Part shown: piece after piece, positions 39,040 through 49,483 of the stretch
How the letters are laid out: the number at the start of each line of letters is the position of its first letter
Position numbering within the stretch: the first letter of the stretch is position 1
Assembly: GCF_001729785.1 (NCBI RefSeq)
Contig: NZ_CP017183.1
Span: 3,038,001-3,102,000 of the forward strand
Reading direction: 5' to 3'
Source of the DNA: Enterobacter hormaechei subsp. xiangfangensis
GTDB lineage: Bacteria > Pseudomonadota > Gammaproteobacteria > Enterobacterales > Enterobacteriaceae
DNA: 64,000 bases
The notes under the pieces: generated by a model
Seen by the model: the letters and a program-made list of their open reading frames with translations, nothing else
Told to the model about the DNA's origin: nothing
The model's database searches: none
Made by a program: the position numbers and the translations under genes

Positions 39040-40560
39040 TTAAAGGTGCAAAGACGCAAGACGCAAAATTTCGTTTTGCGTTGTCGTTTTGGTTTCAACA
39101 ATACCGGCAACGAGACCATTGCTCATAACCAGAATACGGTCTGTGATCCCTAACAATTCCGGCATTTCGGAAGAAATAATAATGATCCCTTTATCTTTTT
39201 TCGCCAGCTCTGCGATAAGCTGATAAATCTCGAATTTTGCACCCACGTCGATACCGCGCGTAGGTTCATCCAGCATCAGAATTTCAGGCTGGGTTAATAG
39301 CCAGCGACCAATAATGACTTTCTGCTGGTTTCCTCCCGAAAGTGAGCCAATTTGCGTGCGGTGGCCCGGCGTTTTCACGCGCATGGAGTCAATCACCCAC
39401 TGGGTATCGCTCTTCATGCGGGAATTATCCAGCAGCCCGACCTTGTTTTTGTAATTGCGAATATTAGAAATTAACGAGTTAAAGTTAATATCCAGATAAG
39501 CGTAAATACCGGTGGAACGACGCTCTTCCGTCACCAGCGCAAAGCCATTATTAATGGCTTCGTTGGCGTTGTGGTTGTTGATCTTCTTACCGTGCAGCGT
39601 AATGGTGCCTTCGGCTTTCTCACGGATACCAAACAGGGTTTCCACGATATCGGTGCGCTTAGCGCCCACCAGCCCTGCGATGCCAAGGATCTCCCCCTTG
39701 TGCAGATCGAAAGAGACATCGCGGATAGACGGCTGACGCAGCGAGGTCAGGTTACGCACCTCCAGAATCACTTCGCCTGGCTTGTTTTCTTTATCCGGGA
39801 AGCGCTGGTTCAGAGAACGGCCAACCATCATGGCGATGATCTTGTCCATGTCCAGCCCTTCCAGCGGCTGGGTGGCAATCCACTGACCGTCGCGCAGGAT
39901 GGTGATTTCATCGCACAGCTGGAAGATCTCTTCCATTTTATGTGAGATATAGACAATGCCACAGCCGCGATCTTTCAGCTTACGAATAATGGTAAAAAGG
40001 TGGTTAACCTCTTTTTCCGTTAATGACGATGTCGGTTCATCCATGATCACAATTTTCGCATCATAGGAGAACGCTTTGGCAATTTCGATCATCTGCATCT
40101 GGGAAACGGATAATGTCCCGACGCGGGCGCGCGGGTCGATATCAATATCCAGCTCATCAAAAATGGCTTTGGTGTCGCGATACATTTTATCCTGATCGAC
40201 AAAGACACCTTTGGTTGGATAACGACCCAACCACATATTATCCATAACTGAACGTTGCAGGACCAGGTTTAATTCCTGGTGTACCATCGAGATACCGTTC
40301 TCCAGCGCTTCTTTCGCTGAATGGAAGTCGATCTCTTTTCCCTGAAAAAGAATGCTGCCAGAATCTTTTTGATAGATCCCAAAAAGGCATTTTAATAATG
40401 TTGATTTACCCGCACCGTTTTCACCCATTAATGCATGAATAGAGTGAGGACGAACTTTTAAATTAACATTATCGAGCGCCTTAACACCGGGGAATGACTT
40501 ATTGACACCGGTCATTTCCAACAAGTATTCACCGGACGACTGAGTAGTTGTGCTGACCAT
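39040..40560 (-). CDS. mglA: Galactose/methyl-galactoside ABC transporter ATPase
   Basis: Double ATPase of 506 residues that drives MglC. The first domain has Walker [10 protein letters not shown], signature [14 protein letters not shown] and Walker [12 protein letters not shown]. The second has a degenerate Walker A ([11 protein letters not shown]) with an intact [14 protein letters not shown], the known asymmetry of sugar importers. ATG 40560 ([12 protein letters not shown]) matches E. coli; the frame is open for 8 more codons. Confidence 0.97.
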   Translation of the reverse strand: MVSTTTQSSGEYLLEMTGVNKSFPGVKALDNVNLKVRPHSIHALMGENGAGKSTLLKCLFGIYQKDSGSILFQGKEIDFHSAKEALENGISMVHQELNLVLQRSVMDNMWLGRYPTKGVFVDQDKMYRDTKAIFDELDIDIDPRARVGTLSVSQMQMIEIAKAFSYDAKIVIMDEPTSSLTEKEVNHLFTIIRKLKDRGCGIVYISHKMEEIFQLCDEITILRDGQWIATQPLEGLDMDKIIAMMVGRSLNQRFPDKENKPGEVILEVRNLTSLRQPSIRDVSFDLHKGEILGIAGLVGAKRTDIVETLFGIREKAEGTITLHGKKINNHNANEAINNGFALVTEERRSTGIYAYLDINFNSLISNIRNYKNKVGLLDNSRMKSDTQWVIDSMRVKTPGHRTQIGSLSGGNQQKVIIGRWLLTQPEILMLDEPTRGIDVGAKFEIYQLIAELAKKDKGIIIISSEMPELLGITDRILVMSNGLVAGIVETKTTTQNEILRLASLHL

Positions 40561-40639
40561 AATTATACCTTGTTGGCCTCGCATATCGCGTTATAAAAGG
40601 GCGCAACGAATTGCGCCCAGTGAAGACAATGCAGATAAC

Positions 40640-41638
40640 TTATTTACCGATAAACTCAGCCAGGTTGGACTGGTCTACGCCCACGTAGGGAACGCGAACG
40701 ATTTTGTTGTCAATTTTCCAGTTAGTCCCGTCAGCGGCACCTTTACCATCGGCCAGGTTTTTCGCCAGATCGAAGGTGGCTTTCGCCTGGTTGTTAGCAT
40801 CGTTCAGCACGGTACCGGCCATAGCGCCAGATTTCACCAGCGCCAGCGCTTCTGGCAGGGCATCCACACCGAATACAGGAATGGCGGATTTGTTGTGTGC
40901 TTTCAGCGCTTCTACCGCACCCATTGCCATCGCATCGTTGTTGGCAATGACCACTTCAATTTTGTTGGCGTTAGGGCCGGACAGCCACGCGTCCATCTTA
41001 TCTTTCGCCTGAGCGGTGTCCCACATTGCGGTGTCTAACGCCAGCTGCTGGGTTTTAAGGCCCTTGTCGTTCAGCTCTTTAATAACGTAGGTGGTACGTG
41101 CTTCAGCATCCGGATGGCCCGGTTCGCCTTTCAGCAGAACGAACTGAATCTGACCATCTTTGTTCAGATCCCAGTTTGGGTTCGCCGCCCAGTGTTTCGC
41201 AATCAGATCGCCCTGGATAATCCCGGACTCTTTGGAGTCGGTACCCACGTAATACGCTTTGTCGTAGCTGTCCAGCGCTTTACGGGAAGGTTCTTTGTTG
41301 AAGAAGACAATTGGCACGTTCTGGCCGCGCGCTTTCTCGATCACCGTGCCTGCCGCAGCCGGGTCAACCAGGTTAATAGCCAGCGCTTTCACGCCTTTTG
41401 CCAGAAGAACGTCAATCTGATCGTTCTGTTTGGACTGGTCATTCTGGGAGTCATTCATCAGCAGCTGCACGTCTGGCACTGATTTAGCATCTTTTTCAAT
41501 TGCTTTACGCACAACGGACATGAAGTTATCGTCGTATTTATAGATAGTCACGCCAATACGGGTATCCGCTGCGTGTGCTGCTGCGCCAAAAAGCATGCTT
41601 GCCATGACAGCAGACAGAGTCAACACCTTCTTATTCAT
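40640..41638 (-). CDS. mglB: Periplasmic galactose/glucose-binding protein MglB
   Basis: Binding protein of 332 residues, signal peptide [23 protein letters not shown]. It delivers galactose and glucose to MglAC and acts as a ligand for the Trg chemoreceptor. Conserved substrate residues lie in [13 protein letters not shown] and [10 protein letters not shown]; the calcium loop DLNKDGQIQ is visible. It is first in the operon, with about 250 bases of leader between the operators and its start. Confidence 0.97.
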   Translation of the reverse strand: MNKKVLTLSAVMASMLFGAAAHAADTRIGVTIYKYDDNFMSVVRKAIEKDAKSVPDVQLLMNDSQNDQSKQNDQIDVLLAKGVKALAINLVDPAAAGTVIEKARGQNVPIVFFNKEPSRKALDSYDKAYYVGTDSKESGIIQGDLIAKHWAANPNWDLNKDGQIQFVLLKGEPGHPDAEARTTYVIKELNDKGLKTQQLALDTAMWDTAQAKDKMDAWLSGPNANKIEVVIANNDAMAMGAVEALKAHNKSAIPVFGVDALPEALALVKSGAMAGTVLNDANNQAKATFDLAKNLADGKGAADGTNWKIDNKIVRVPYVGVDQSNLAEFIGK

Positions 41639-41887
41639 GGTATCTCCGGTTTTTTTTATGCAGGGTAGTTCTTGTGAAAAACGGTCGGCGGGCAGATGTT
41701 AATAAAACGTTACTGATCGCCGAAGTTCACTTTTAAAATGTCCAGCTTCCATGTTCGGTAACGCTCCAGAAATGCGTTTTATTCGTTGTTTGAGGCATTT
41801 TGATAACGGTAAAAGTGAATAATCACCGTTACATTGTGTTTCAGCCCCTAAAACGCTGACATCATAGACAGCGGCTTGTTAAGATAC

Positions 41888-41903
41888 TGTGAATTTACTC
41901 ACA
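41888..41903. promoter_or_regulatory. CRP site of the mgl promoter
   Basis: TGTGA-ATTTAC-TCACA is a perfect match to the CRP consensus halves. It lies next to the GalR/GalS operator and controls mglBAC, as in E. coli. Confidence 0.88.
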
Positions 41904-41906
41904 GAT

Positions 41907-41920
41907 TGAAAACGGTTACA
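41907..41920. promoter_or_regulatory. GalR/GalS operator of the mgl operon
   Basis: TGAAAACGGTTACA fits the gal operator (TGNAANCGNTTACA in this orientation). It overlaps the region upstream of the CRP site. Galactose binding to GalS would relieve repression. It is followed by the perfect palindrome CATCACGTGATG at 41919-41930. Confidence 0.85.
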
Positions 41921-41933
41921 TCACGTGATGTTA

Positions 41934-42956
41934 TCAGTTAGTGATCGGAGCCACAGTTTGCCGGATAGCGACCGAATGGCGGCGTACTAAAGTCGGCATA
42001 AAACAATGCGTTGCGTCAGGATCTAACAGCCCAGCCGCCCCCTGTAACGCCAGCTCTGTCGCCAGTTTCGCCATCGACGCAATGGGATAACGTACCGTTG
42101 TCAGCTGCGGATCGGTGTAACGGGCAATGGGGATATCATCAAAACCGATCAGCGATAAATGCTGCGGTACCGCAATGCCATTATCTTTCAGCGCGGTAAG
42201 CGCACCTGCCGCCATGCTGTCGTTATAGGCAAACACGGCCGTCAGCTGAAGATTACGCCCCAGCAGTTCAACCATTGCCGCTTCACCGCCCTGCATGTCC
42301 GGCGAACCGGTACCTACCCAGCTCTCCAGCGGCGCAATGCCCTGCTCTTTCAGGGCGTTTTGCCAGCCCTCGCGGCGCATCATGTCGTCTTCAATACCGT
42401 GGCTGGAAGCCAGATAACCTATGCGCTGATGGCCGTTGCTGATGAGCATCCGCGTCGCCATCATCGCGCCGCTGATGTTATCCAGACTGACGCAGCGATG
42501 CGCGTAGCCGGGGACGATACGATTGATCAGCACCATGCCGGGGATCTGCTCCATAAACCCGGCCAGCTCTTCATCGCTCAGGGCTTTAGAGTGCACAATC
42601 AGGGCGTTACAGCGCTGGCGGATCAGTACCTCAATGGCATAACGCTCTTTTTCAGCCTCGTGATAGCTGTTGCCAATCAGCACATATTTCTGGTGCTGCT
42701 GGGCAACCACATCCACCGCTTTGACCAGCGCGCCGAAGAAAGCGTCCGACACGTCCATCACCACTACGCCAATGGTATCGCTGACCTGCGTCGCCAGCGC
42801 CTGGGCATTGGCGTTTGGCCGGTACCCCAGCTGGGTCACGGCTTTCATTACGGTTTCACGCGTTTCAGGGCTGACCAGCGCACTGTTGTTCAGCACACGG
42901 GAGACAGTAGCAACAGAAACACCCGCCTGGCGGGCGACGTCACGAATGGTGATCAT
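41934..42956 (-). CDS. galS: Galactose operon isorepressor GalS
   Basis: LacI-family repressor of 340 residues. The HTH and hinge helix are in [28 protein letters not shown] and [13 protein letters not shown]; the periplasmic-binding-like sensor domain follows. It is slightly shorter at the C-terminus than E. coli GalS. ATG 42956 follows AAAGGGTGG and matches the family; the frame extends three codons further. It represses mglBAC and itself. Confidence 0.96.
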   Translation of the reverse strand: MITIRDVARQAGVSVATVSRVLNNSALVSPETRETVMKAVTQLGYRPNANAQALATQVSDTIGVVVMDVSDAFFGALVKAVDVVAQQHQKYVLIGNSYHEAEKERYAIEVLIRQRCNALIVHSKALSDEELAGFMEQIPGMVLINRIVPGYAHRCVSLDNISGAMMATRMLISNGHQRIGYLASSHGIEDDMMRREGWQNALKEQGIAPLESWVGTGSPDMQGGEAAMVELLGRNLQLTAVFAYNDSMAAGALTALKDNGIAVPQHLSLIGFDDIPIARYTDPQLTTVRYPIASMAKLATELALQGAAGLLDPDATHCFMPTLVRRHSVAIRQTVAPITN

Positions 42957-43066
42957 ATTCACCACCCTTTAAAGGATTGCAGCAACTCACAGACACCCCC
43001 TGTGTTTAGCAAGGTGGCTATTCTGGCAGCGAGAGAGAGGAGACTACGTGAAGAAGCTCACACAGA

Positions 43067-43080
43067 TGAAAACGCTTACA
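43067..43080. promoter_or_regulatory. GalR/GalS operator of galS
   Basis: TGAAAACGCTTACA matches the gal operator with all conserved bases, about 110 bases before the galS start, consistent with autoregulation. Confidence 0.82.
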
Positions 43081-43097
43081 TCCGTTTTGTTAATGAT

Positions 43098-43113
43098 TGT
43101 GATCCAGATCGTT
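43098..43113. promoter_or_regulatory. Probable CRP site of galS
   Basis: TGTGA-TCCAGA-TCGTT has a perfect left half and a weak right half of the CRP consensus, close to the gal operator, as known for galS of E. coli. Confidence 0.6.
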
Positions 43114-44269
43114 ATCTGGATGTATTACGCAATGACACGTCCGAAGCACGAGCGGTTAACTGTCGCCATGCCCATTCCAGCGGGCCCTGACGGAAAAAAC
43201 GCAGCCAGACAACTGAAAACACCACGTTAACAATCCAGACCGGAATAACAAACGCCAGTAGCGTCAGGCGATCGAATTTCATAAACAGGCCGAATCGGTA
43301 GAAAAGCGTGGTGCATATCAGCGTTTGCAGGATGTAATTGCTTAACGCAATCCGCCCAACGCAGGCCACCGCACTGACGATCCACAGGCGAGAAAGCTGG
43401 GGCCAGAAGCCATAGATCAGCGCCGCATAGCCAATGGTCTGGAACGGCGCGCTCAGTTCGCGCGGCACCTGCAACAGGAACGCACACCAACGGTAATCCC
43501 ATTGTAGATGCCACTGCATCATCACCGCCGGGAGGTTGATGATCACGCCGAGCAGCACCAGCCCTGCACCCGTACGACGATAGTGTCGCAGGCTAAATTC
43601 CCCTTTCAGCCAGCCGGTGCGCATCAGGGCTGCACCCATCAGCATCATCCCCGCCAGCTGCCAGCCGTATTGCGCGCCCAGCGCCAGCAGGTTATCGCCG
43701 AGCATATCGGCCCGGTTGCCGATCGCTTCCATGCCGCCTTTCAGCTTCCAGAACTGCTCATATTGCAGGTTGGCCGCATCCGGGATCCATGAACGACTGG
43801 TGGAATCATCGGCAATCATGCCAAGCAGCAATAACACGGCCAGTCCCATGACATAGAGCATCACGCCGGTGTTAAACAGGCTTTTCACACCGGGTGCGTC
43901 GCGGATCAGCCGCCAGCAAATCAGGCCCACCAGACCATACGCGAGCAGAATATCGCCGTCCCAGAAAAGCAGCCCGTGAATAAAACCGAGGATAACCAGC
44001 AGCGTTAAACGCGACTGGATCCAGCGCGTACCGCGTTTGAGGAGAAGCTGAAGTCCCGCGCCAAACAGAAGCGCAAAGAGGGTCAGGAATTTCACCTGTG
44101 CAAAGAGATCGAGGATTGCCCACGTCCAGGCGTCGCTACGCGTGATGTCGCCATACCACGCAGGATTCAGATAGGCGGCCTTCGGCAGACCGAAGGCGCT
44201 GATATTCAGCAGCAGGATACCGAGAATGGCGACGCCGCGAACAAAATCGAGCGTGACGTTTCGCTCCAT
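43112..44269 (-). CDS. yeiB: DUF418 membrane protein YeiB
   Basis: Encodes 385 residues with about ten membrane segments, same length as E. coli YeiB. The N-terminal LDFVRGVAILGILLLNISAFGLP is the DUF1624/acyltransferase-like hallmark, and the C-terminal DUF418 domain includes ALSNYILQTLICTTLFY. The activity is unknown. It lies 18 bases after folE and is probably co-transcribed with it. Confidence 0.93.
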   Translation of the reverse strand: MERNVTLDFVRGVAILGILLLNISAFGLPKAAYLNPAWYGDITRSDAWTWAILDLFAQVKFLTLFALLFGAGLQLLLKRGTRWIQSRLTLLVILGFIHGLLFWDGDILLAYGLVGLICWRLIRDAPGVKSLFNTGVMLYVMGLAVLLLLGMIADDSTSRSWIPDAANLQYEQFWKLKGGMEAIGNRADMLGDNLLALGAQYGWQLAGMMLMGAALMRTGWLKGEFSLRHYRRTGAGLVLLGVIINLPAVMMQWHLQWDYRWCAFLLQVPRELSAPFQTIGYAALIYGFWPQLSRLWIVSAVACVGRIALSNYILQTLICTTLFYRFGLFMKFDRLTLLAFVIPVWIVNVVFSVVWLRFFRQGPLEWAWRQLTARASDVSLRNTSR

Positions 44270-44287
44270 GGTCCCTGCCCTGTCTGA

Positions 44288-44956
44288 TTAGTTGTGGTGA
44301 CGCACGGCGCGCAGGAACTCCTGGCGGGTGTTCTGGCTCGATTTGAACAGGCCGCCCAGCGAAGTGGTGGTGGTTGCGCTGGTAGCATCACGCACGCCGC
44401 GCGCTTTCACGCAGTAGTGCACCGCGTCGATAGACACCGCCACATTGTTAGTCCCCAACAGGGTTTGCAGTGCGGTCAGGATCTGCTGCGTCAGACGTTC
44501 CTGCACCTGCGGACGCTGGGCAAAGAACTGCACGATGCGGTTGATCTTGGACAGGCCAATGACCGTATCTTTTGGAATATAGGCCACCGTCGCTTTACCA
44601 TCGATGGTCACAAAGTGATGCTCGCAGGTGCTGGTCAGCGTGATATCGCGTACCGTCACCATCTCATCGACCTTCATCTTATTTTCAATGACGGTGATTT
44701 TCGGGAAGTTCGCGTAATCCAGGCCGGAGAAAATTTCGTCGACGTACATCTTCGCGATGCGGTGCGGCGTCTCCATCAGGCTGTCGTCGCTCAGATCGAG
44801 ATTCAGCAGTTGCATGATCTCCGTCATATGGCCGGCGATCAGACGCTTGCGGGTAACATTGTCCAGCTCCTGCACGGGCGGGCGCAGTGGCGTTTCAAGA
44901 CCGCGCGCAACCAGCGCTTCATGGACAAGGGCTGCTTCTTTACTGAGTGATGACAT
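44288..44956 (-). CDS. folE: GTP cyclohydrolase I
   Basis: Enzyme of 222 residues that opens GTP to dihydroneopterin triphosphate, the first step of folate and pterin synthesis. The zinc ligands are in [12 protein letters not shown] and [31 protein letters not shown] is the family core. The frame extends to 45034, but ATG 44956 ([14 protein letters not shown]) gives the exact E. coli length. Confidence 0.97.
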   Translation of the reverse strand: MSSLSKEAALVHEALVARGLETPLRPPVQELDNVTRKRLIAGHMTEIMQLLNLDLSDDSLMETPHRIAKMYVDEIFSGLDYANFPKITVIENKMKVDEMVTVRDITLTSTCEHHFVTIDGKATVAYIPKDTVIGLSKINRIVQFFAQRPQVQERLTQQILTALQTLLGTNNVAVSIDAVHYCVKARGVRDATSATTTTSLGGLFKSSQNTRQEFLRAVRHHN

Positions 44957-45058
44957 TCTTTTCTCCTGCAGGTGTGGCGTCTTTTGCCCTCGTTGTGGCA
45001 AAAGTGTGCGCTCATTGTGCGTGAGGCGACGCACATAATCCAGTATTCACGACGATAA

Positions 45059-46207
45059 TTATTGCAATTGCTGTTGCCTTTCAGCCTGACGGTTCCAGAC
45101 TAACGCTCCGCCAACGAACAGCGCGATCCCCGCCAGCCCCAGCGCAGGTTCCAGACGGTGCGTGAGCCAGGTCGACAGAGCCGACGTGACCGGACCCACC
45201 AGCTGACCAATGGCATACCCGGTGGTTAGCAGTCCCGCCATGTAACGCGTGTGGTCTGGCGCCAGCTCGCGACCGTACAGAAGAGAGAGCTGCACGGCGC
45301 AGAGGAACCCGCCGCCCACCAGCAGCCCACCCGTCAGCAAGCCGCCTATGCCCGGCAGCAACCAGGCCGCCAGCACGCCAATCCCCTGTAACCAAAGAAC
45401 AATCGCCAGCCTGCGGTTAGCGCTTGATGTATGCCGCAGGGCAATGCTCAGCGCAATCCCCACCACCGAGGCGGCGCCAAATATTGGCCAGACAAACTGG
45501 GCAAACAGGCTGCCGGGAAAACGCACCGCCGCCATTTGCGATAAAAAGGTCGCCGGGAGGATATAGCCGAACCCTGCCAGGCTGTAGCTCCAGACCAGAC
45601 GCCGGAGATCCGCAGTCAGCAGCAACGGCTCAGGCGCGGTACCAGGGCGATGAAGCTGACCTGCGCGCGGCAGGTAGCGCGCCACCAGTACGATCAGCAC
45701 CAGCGCCAGTACGCCGTAGATTTGCCATGCCGCCCCGGCGGACAAGGATTTCGCCTGAATATAGACCGCCAGCAGGCCGCTCAGGGCGATGCCGGCCCCG
45801 GGTCCGGCAAAGACGGCCGCACTGAGTCCCGGTTTGCCCAGCTGCCCCAGCCGCTCGTTGGTCCAGGCGGCAATCAGCACCATCGACCAGCCGCTCATGC
45901 ATCCGATCACAAAGCGCAGCAGACCGTGAACGACGGCATTCTCTGCCGCCGCGGAGAGCAGCGTCAGCGCCACCGCACCGGTGATGCCAAGCCAGAGGCG
46001 CGTTTCAACGAAGCGATGGGCACGCATGGCATCCCATGCCCCCACCAGATAGCCCAGATAGTTCATTGCCGCCACCAGCCCCGCGCTGGTAAGCGTGAGT
46101 TGCCCGGCGGCTATCATCAGCGGCACCTGAGGCGTGAAGGCGAAGCGTCCTATCCCCATCGCCACGACCAGAACCACAAATCCGCTGAGCGCGATACGCA
46201 GCGACAT
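45059..46207 (-). CDS. YbfB/YjiJ-family MFS transporter
   Basis: Encodes 382 residues with 12 predicted membrane segments. The start ALSGFVVLVVAMGIGRFAFTPQVPLM is the signature of the YbfB/YjiJ branch of the major facilitator superfamily; GLLVGGGFLCAVQLSLLYGREL belongs to its C-terminal half. The substrate is unknown. It sits between folE and yeiG, an addition relative to E. coli K-12, and is divergent from yeiG. It ends about 100 bases before the folE start, so it may be read through into folE. Confidence 0.87.
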   Translation of the reverse strand: MSLRIALSGFVVLVVAMGIGRFAFTPQVPLMIAAGQLTLTSAGLVAAMNYLGYLVGAWDAMRAHRFVETRLWLGITGAVALTLLSAAAENAVVHGLLRFVIGCMSGWSMVLIAAWTNERLGQLGKPGLSAAVFAGPGAGIALSGLLAVYIQAKSLSAGAAWQIYGVLALVLIVLVARYLPRAGQLHRPGTAPEPLLLTADLRRLVWSYSLAGFGYILPATFLSQMAAVRFPGSLFAQFVWPIFGAASVVGIALSIALRHTSSANRRLAIVLWLQGIGVLAAWLLPGIGGLLTGGLLVGGGFLCAVQLSLLYGRELAPDHTRYMAGLLTTGYAIGQLVGPVTSALSTWLTHRLEPALGLAGIALFVGGALVWNRQAERQQQLQ

Positions 46208-46344
46208 GATCGCTCCAATTGTTAAAGAAAAGTAAATTTATGATGCAACATCTCGCCGTCCTGCGAAAGTGAAAGTTGCTCACAGGTCAATGAAAACTCT
46301 GTATTATGCGTTTTATGAATAGTCTTTCGTATAAGGAGCCCTGC

Positions 46345-47172
46345 ATGGAACTGCTCGAAGAGCATCGTTGTTTTGAAGGTCGACAGCAGCGCTGGCGGCA
46401 CGACTCCACCACGCTGAATTGTGCTATGACGTTCAGCATTTTCCTGCCCCCTGCGGACAATCCATCGGTGCTGTACTGGCTTTCAGGCCTGACCTGCAAC
46501 GACGAAAACTTCACCACCAAAGCGGGCGCCCAGCGTATTGCCGCCGAACTGGGCATTGCGCTGGTGATGCCAGATACCAGCCCGCGTGGCGAGGACGTGG
46601 CCGACGATGCCGGATACGATTTGGGTAAAGGCGCTGGCTTCTATCTCAACGCCACGGAACAACCGTGGGCGAGCCATTACCGCATGTATGACTACATTCG
46701 CGATGAACTGCCTGCCCTGGTGCACTCTCAGTTCGCGGTCAGCGAGCGCTGCGCGATAAGCGGACATTCGATGGGTGGCCACGGGGCGCTGATAATGGCG
46801 CTGAAAAATCCGGGGAAATACACCAGCGTGTCCGCATTTGCGCCGATTGTGAACCCAACGCAGGTGCCTTGGGGGCAAAAAGCCTTTAGGCACTATCTGG
46901 GTGAAGATGTAAAGAAATGGCAGGAATGGGATAGCTGCGCGCTGATGCTGGCGAGCCAGTCAGAAGACGCTATCCCGATGCTGGTGGATCAGGGTGATGC
47001 CGATCAGTTCCTCGCCGGGCAGTTACAGCCTGCGGTGCTGGCGGAAGCCGCGCGCCAGAAGGACTGGCCGCTAACGCTGCGCATTCAACCGGGATACGAC
47101 CACAGCTATTACTTCATGGCGTCCTTTATTGAGGATCATCTCCGCTTCCATGCGGAACATCTGTTCAGGTAA
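46345..47172 (+). CDS. yeiG: S-formylglutathione hydrolase YeiG
   Basis: Serine esterase of 275 residues (esterase D family) that hydrolyses S-formylglutathione in formaldehyde detoxification. The nucleophile elbow is [15 protein letters not shown]; the acid Asp lies in DQGDADQFL and the His in [12 protein letters not shown] 46345 after AAGGAGCCC is chosen over the in-frame start at 46306. No frmA or frmR is adjacent. An imperfect hairpin after the stop (about 47186-47210) may be its terminator. Confidence 0.95.
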   Translation: MELLEEHRCFEGRQQRWRHDSTTLNCAMTFSIFLPPADNPSVLYWLSGLTCNDENFTTKAGAQRIAAELGIALVMPDTSPRGEDVADDAGYDLGKGAGFYLNATEQPWASHYRMYDYIRDELPALVHSQFAVSERCAISGHSMGGHGALIMALKNPGKYTSVSAFAPIVNPTQVPWGQKAFRHYLGEDVKKWQEWDSCALMLASQSEDAIPMLVDQGDADQFLAGQLQPAVLAEAARQKDWPLTLRIQPGYDHSYYFMASFIEDHLRFHAEHLFR

Positions 47173-47280
47173 GTTCCACCTTTTGCCCGGTAGCGCCTCC
47201 TGCCTGCCGGGTCTTTCCCCTCCCCCTCTTTACATACTTCTATCCGCTTGAATCCAGCCTGTTTTCCGTCGCCATCGCTC

Positions 47281-47313
47281 AAACACAAATGATTTCAATT
47301 ATCATTTGTGTTT
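47281..47313. promoter_or_regulatory. Fur-box-like perfect inverted repeat
   Basis: AAACACAAATGAT and ATCATTTGTGTTT form a perfect 13-base inverted repeat around a seven-base centre. The inner part (AAATGAT, centre, ATCATTT) resembles a Fur box. It lies 128 bases before the TonB-dependent receptor start, as expected for iron repression. Confidence 0.68.
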
Positions 47314-47440
47314 ACAATTCTACATTCTTTTGTACAATTCCAGACTCTTCTCCATCTCAAAGAGTTCTTACAAGACAAAAACATACAGTTCTCAGGGTTA
47401 TCCCGATGGAGTTTTTTTCATTTTTATACGGAATGTACAA

Positions 47441-49426
47441 ATGACAATACCACGCATTAAGCTCCTGGCCGTCGCCATTGGCGCTGCCACATGTTCCCCC
47501 TTCGTTCACGCAGCCGATCAGGACACCGTTGTCGTCACTGCAACGGGTTTTGAACAAAAGATCCAGAATGCCCCCGCCTCCATCTCTGTGATTTCGAAAC
47601 AGCAGATTGAAGATAAAGCCTACCGTGATGTTACCGATGCCCTGAGAGATGTCCCGGGTGTTGTCGTCACTGGCGGCGGGAGCAGCAGTGATATCAGTAT
47701 TCGCGGCATGGCCTCTCAGTACACCCTGTTCCTGGTGAACGGCAAACGCGTCAGTACGCGAAGCACCCGCCCCAACAGCGACAACTCGGGTATTGAACAA
47801 GGCTGGCTGCCGCCGCTTGAGTCCATTGAGCGCATCGAGGTCATCCGCGGCCCGATGTCCTCGCTTTACGGCTCCGATGCGATGGGTGGCGTCATTAACG
47901 TCATTACCAAAAAAGTCTCGAACACCAAAGCCTGGACCGGTTCGTTGCATGGCGATGCAACCTTCCAGGAAAATCATGATTCCGGCGATATCTTCCAGAC
48001 CAACGCCTACGCCTCTGGTCCCCTGATCGACGGACTTCTGGGCGCAAAGGTGACGGGGCTGTTGTCACGCCGCGCAGAAGATAAAATCGTGAACGGCTAT
48101 AACGAGCAGAAAATGCGTAACGGTGGCATTACGCTGAACTTCACGCCGGACGAGAAGAACGATTTCGACCTCGACTTTGCTCGCGAACTTCAGGACAGAA
48201 ACAGCACCCCGGGGATGTCGAAAGCGGCTGAAACCTGCCGGGGAACAACCTGTACGCCAAATACCAAAAGCGACTCGCGCTATGAGCACACGACCTACTC
48301 GTTAACCCACAGTGGTTATTACGAAGACTTCAATACCACCAGCTATATCCAGCAGGAAGAGACCAATAATCCAGGTCGCGAAATGCGCTCCTATAACACC
48401 ACCTTCAACAACCAGAACCAAATTTTCCTCGGCGATCATACGTTGACCCTCGGCGGGCAGTATCGCTATGAGAAACTGCGCGACAACGGTAATCAGCTGG
48501 AAGCTGCTGACGGCCTGAACAAACTGACGCGCTGGAGCTGGGCCCTGTTTGCCGAAGATGAATGGTCAATGACGGAAAGCTTTACGTTGACCGGCGGCCT
48601 GCGTATGGACAAAGACCAAAACTACGGTACTAACTGGACGCCGCGCGGTTACGGCGTATGGCACCTGGCCGATCAGTGGACGTTGAAAGGCGGGGTTTCT
48701 GCTGGCTATCGTGCGCCGGATCTGCGTCAGTCGTCTGCCAGCTGGGGCCAGGTGACAGGTGGCGGCCGTCTTGACGGTATCATCGTCGGCAACCCGGATC
48801 TGAAACCAGAGAAGAGCCTGAGCGAAGAGCTCGCCCTGCTCTGGGATAACAACGATGACCTGAATGCCGGCGTAACGCTGTTTAATACCGACTTCAAGGA
48901 CAAAATTACGGAAGTTCGCCGCTGTAACAGCAGCGCCGATCCCGCCTGTACGATTGGCGGTCACAGCTATGATTTCGTCAGCGATCGCGTCAACGTGGAC
49001 AAAGCCAACATGCGCGGTGTGGAGTCCTCCTTCGGGTGGAAGATCACGCGTGATGTGAACTGGACTGCAAACTACACCTATACAGAGTCCGAGCAGAAGA
49101 GCGGCCAGTTCTCCGGCAAGCCACTGAACAAAATGCCGAAACACATGTTCAACACCACCCTGGACTGGCAGGCGACGCCAGACGTCGGGTTCTGGAGCCG
49201 TCTGAACCTGCGCGGTAAAACGTCTGAGTACCTGAGCCGCACGTCAATGTCCCAGGGTACGCCGTCCTACACTCAGGTTGATGTCGGTATGCGCTACAAC
49301 GCCAACAAAAACCTGCTGGTTACTGCCGGTGTGTATAACGTGCTCGATAAGCAGATTGATTACGATACGTATGACACCGTGCTGGATGGCCGCCGCTATA
49401 CCGTTGGCATGACCTACAGCTTCTGA
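47441..49426 (+). CDS. cirA: TonB-dependent catecholate siderophore receptor, CirA/Iha type
   Basis: Outer-membrane receptor of 661 residues. The signal peptide ends FVHAAD; a TonB box is in DTVVVTA; the plug domain runs to about residue 150 (IRGMASQYTLFLVNGKRV, IEVIRGPMSSLYGSDAMGGVINVIT). The 22-strand barrel ends with a terminal Phe (YTVGMTYSF). Position between yeiG and lysP is that of E. coli cirA, and the length is close, but the sequence diverges and is at least as near to Iha/IrgA-like receptors, so the symbol rests mainly on synteny. ATG 47441 gives the signal peptide; the frame is open to 47306. Iron regulation is suggested by the upstream Fur-like dyad. Confidence 0.83.
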   Translation: MTIPRIKLLAVAIGAATCSPFVHAADQDTVVVTATGFEQKIQNAPASISVISKQQIEDKAYRDVTDALRDVPGVVVTGGGSSSDISIRGMASQYTLFLVNGKRVSTRSTRPNSDNSGIEQGWLPPLESIERIEVIRGPMSSLYGSDAMGGVINVITKKVSNTKAWTGSLHGDATFQENHDSGDIFQTNAYASGPLIDGLLGAKVTGLLSRRAEDKIVNGYNEQKMRNGGITLNFTPDEKNDFDLDFARELQDRNSTPGMSKAAETCRGTTCTPNTKSDSRYEHTTYSLTHSGYYEDFNTTSYIQQEETNNPGREMRSYNTTFNNQNQIFLGDHTLTLGGQYRYEKLRDNGNQLEAADGLNKLTRWSWALFAEDEWSMTESFTLTGGLRMDKDQNYGTNWTPRGYGVWHLADQWTLKGGVSAGYRAPDLRQSSASWGQVTGGGRLDGIIVGNPDLKPEKSLSEELALLWDNNDDLNAGVTLFNTDFKDKITEVRRCNSSADPACTIGGHSYDFVSDRVNVDKANMRGVESSFGWKITRDVNWTANYTYTESEQKSGQFSGKPLNKMPKHMFNTTLDWQATPDVGFWSRLNLRGKTSEYLSRTSMSQGTPSYTQVDVGMRYNANKNLLVTAGVYNVLDKQIDYDTYDTVLDGRRYTVGMTYSF

Positions 49427-49433
49427 TCTGCCC

Positions 49434-49464
49434 ATAAAAAAGCCCGCTCAACTGAGCGGGCTAA
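49434..49464. terminator. Terminator between the TonB receptor and lysP
   Basis: AGCCCGCTCA pairs with TGAGCGGGCT around a short loop, with an A-run before and a weak T-side after. It suits transcripts from both convergent genes, particularly lysP. Confidence 0.85.
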
Positions 49465-49483
49465 AAGAGAGGAAGTGCGGTTA

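Noticed and set aside
42159..43190. 343-codon open frame on the plus strand
   Set aside because: Antisense to galS and running through the galS operator and CRP site; composition is that of a shadow frame.
43048..43230. 60-codon frame with a hydrophobic start before galS
   Set aside because: Its beginning resembles a membrane segment, but it covers the GalS operator and CRP site and its second half is antisense to yeiB. The regulatory reading explains the sequence better.
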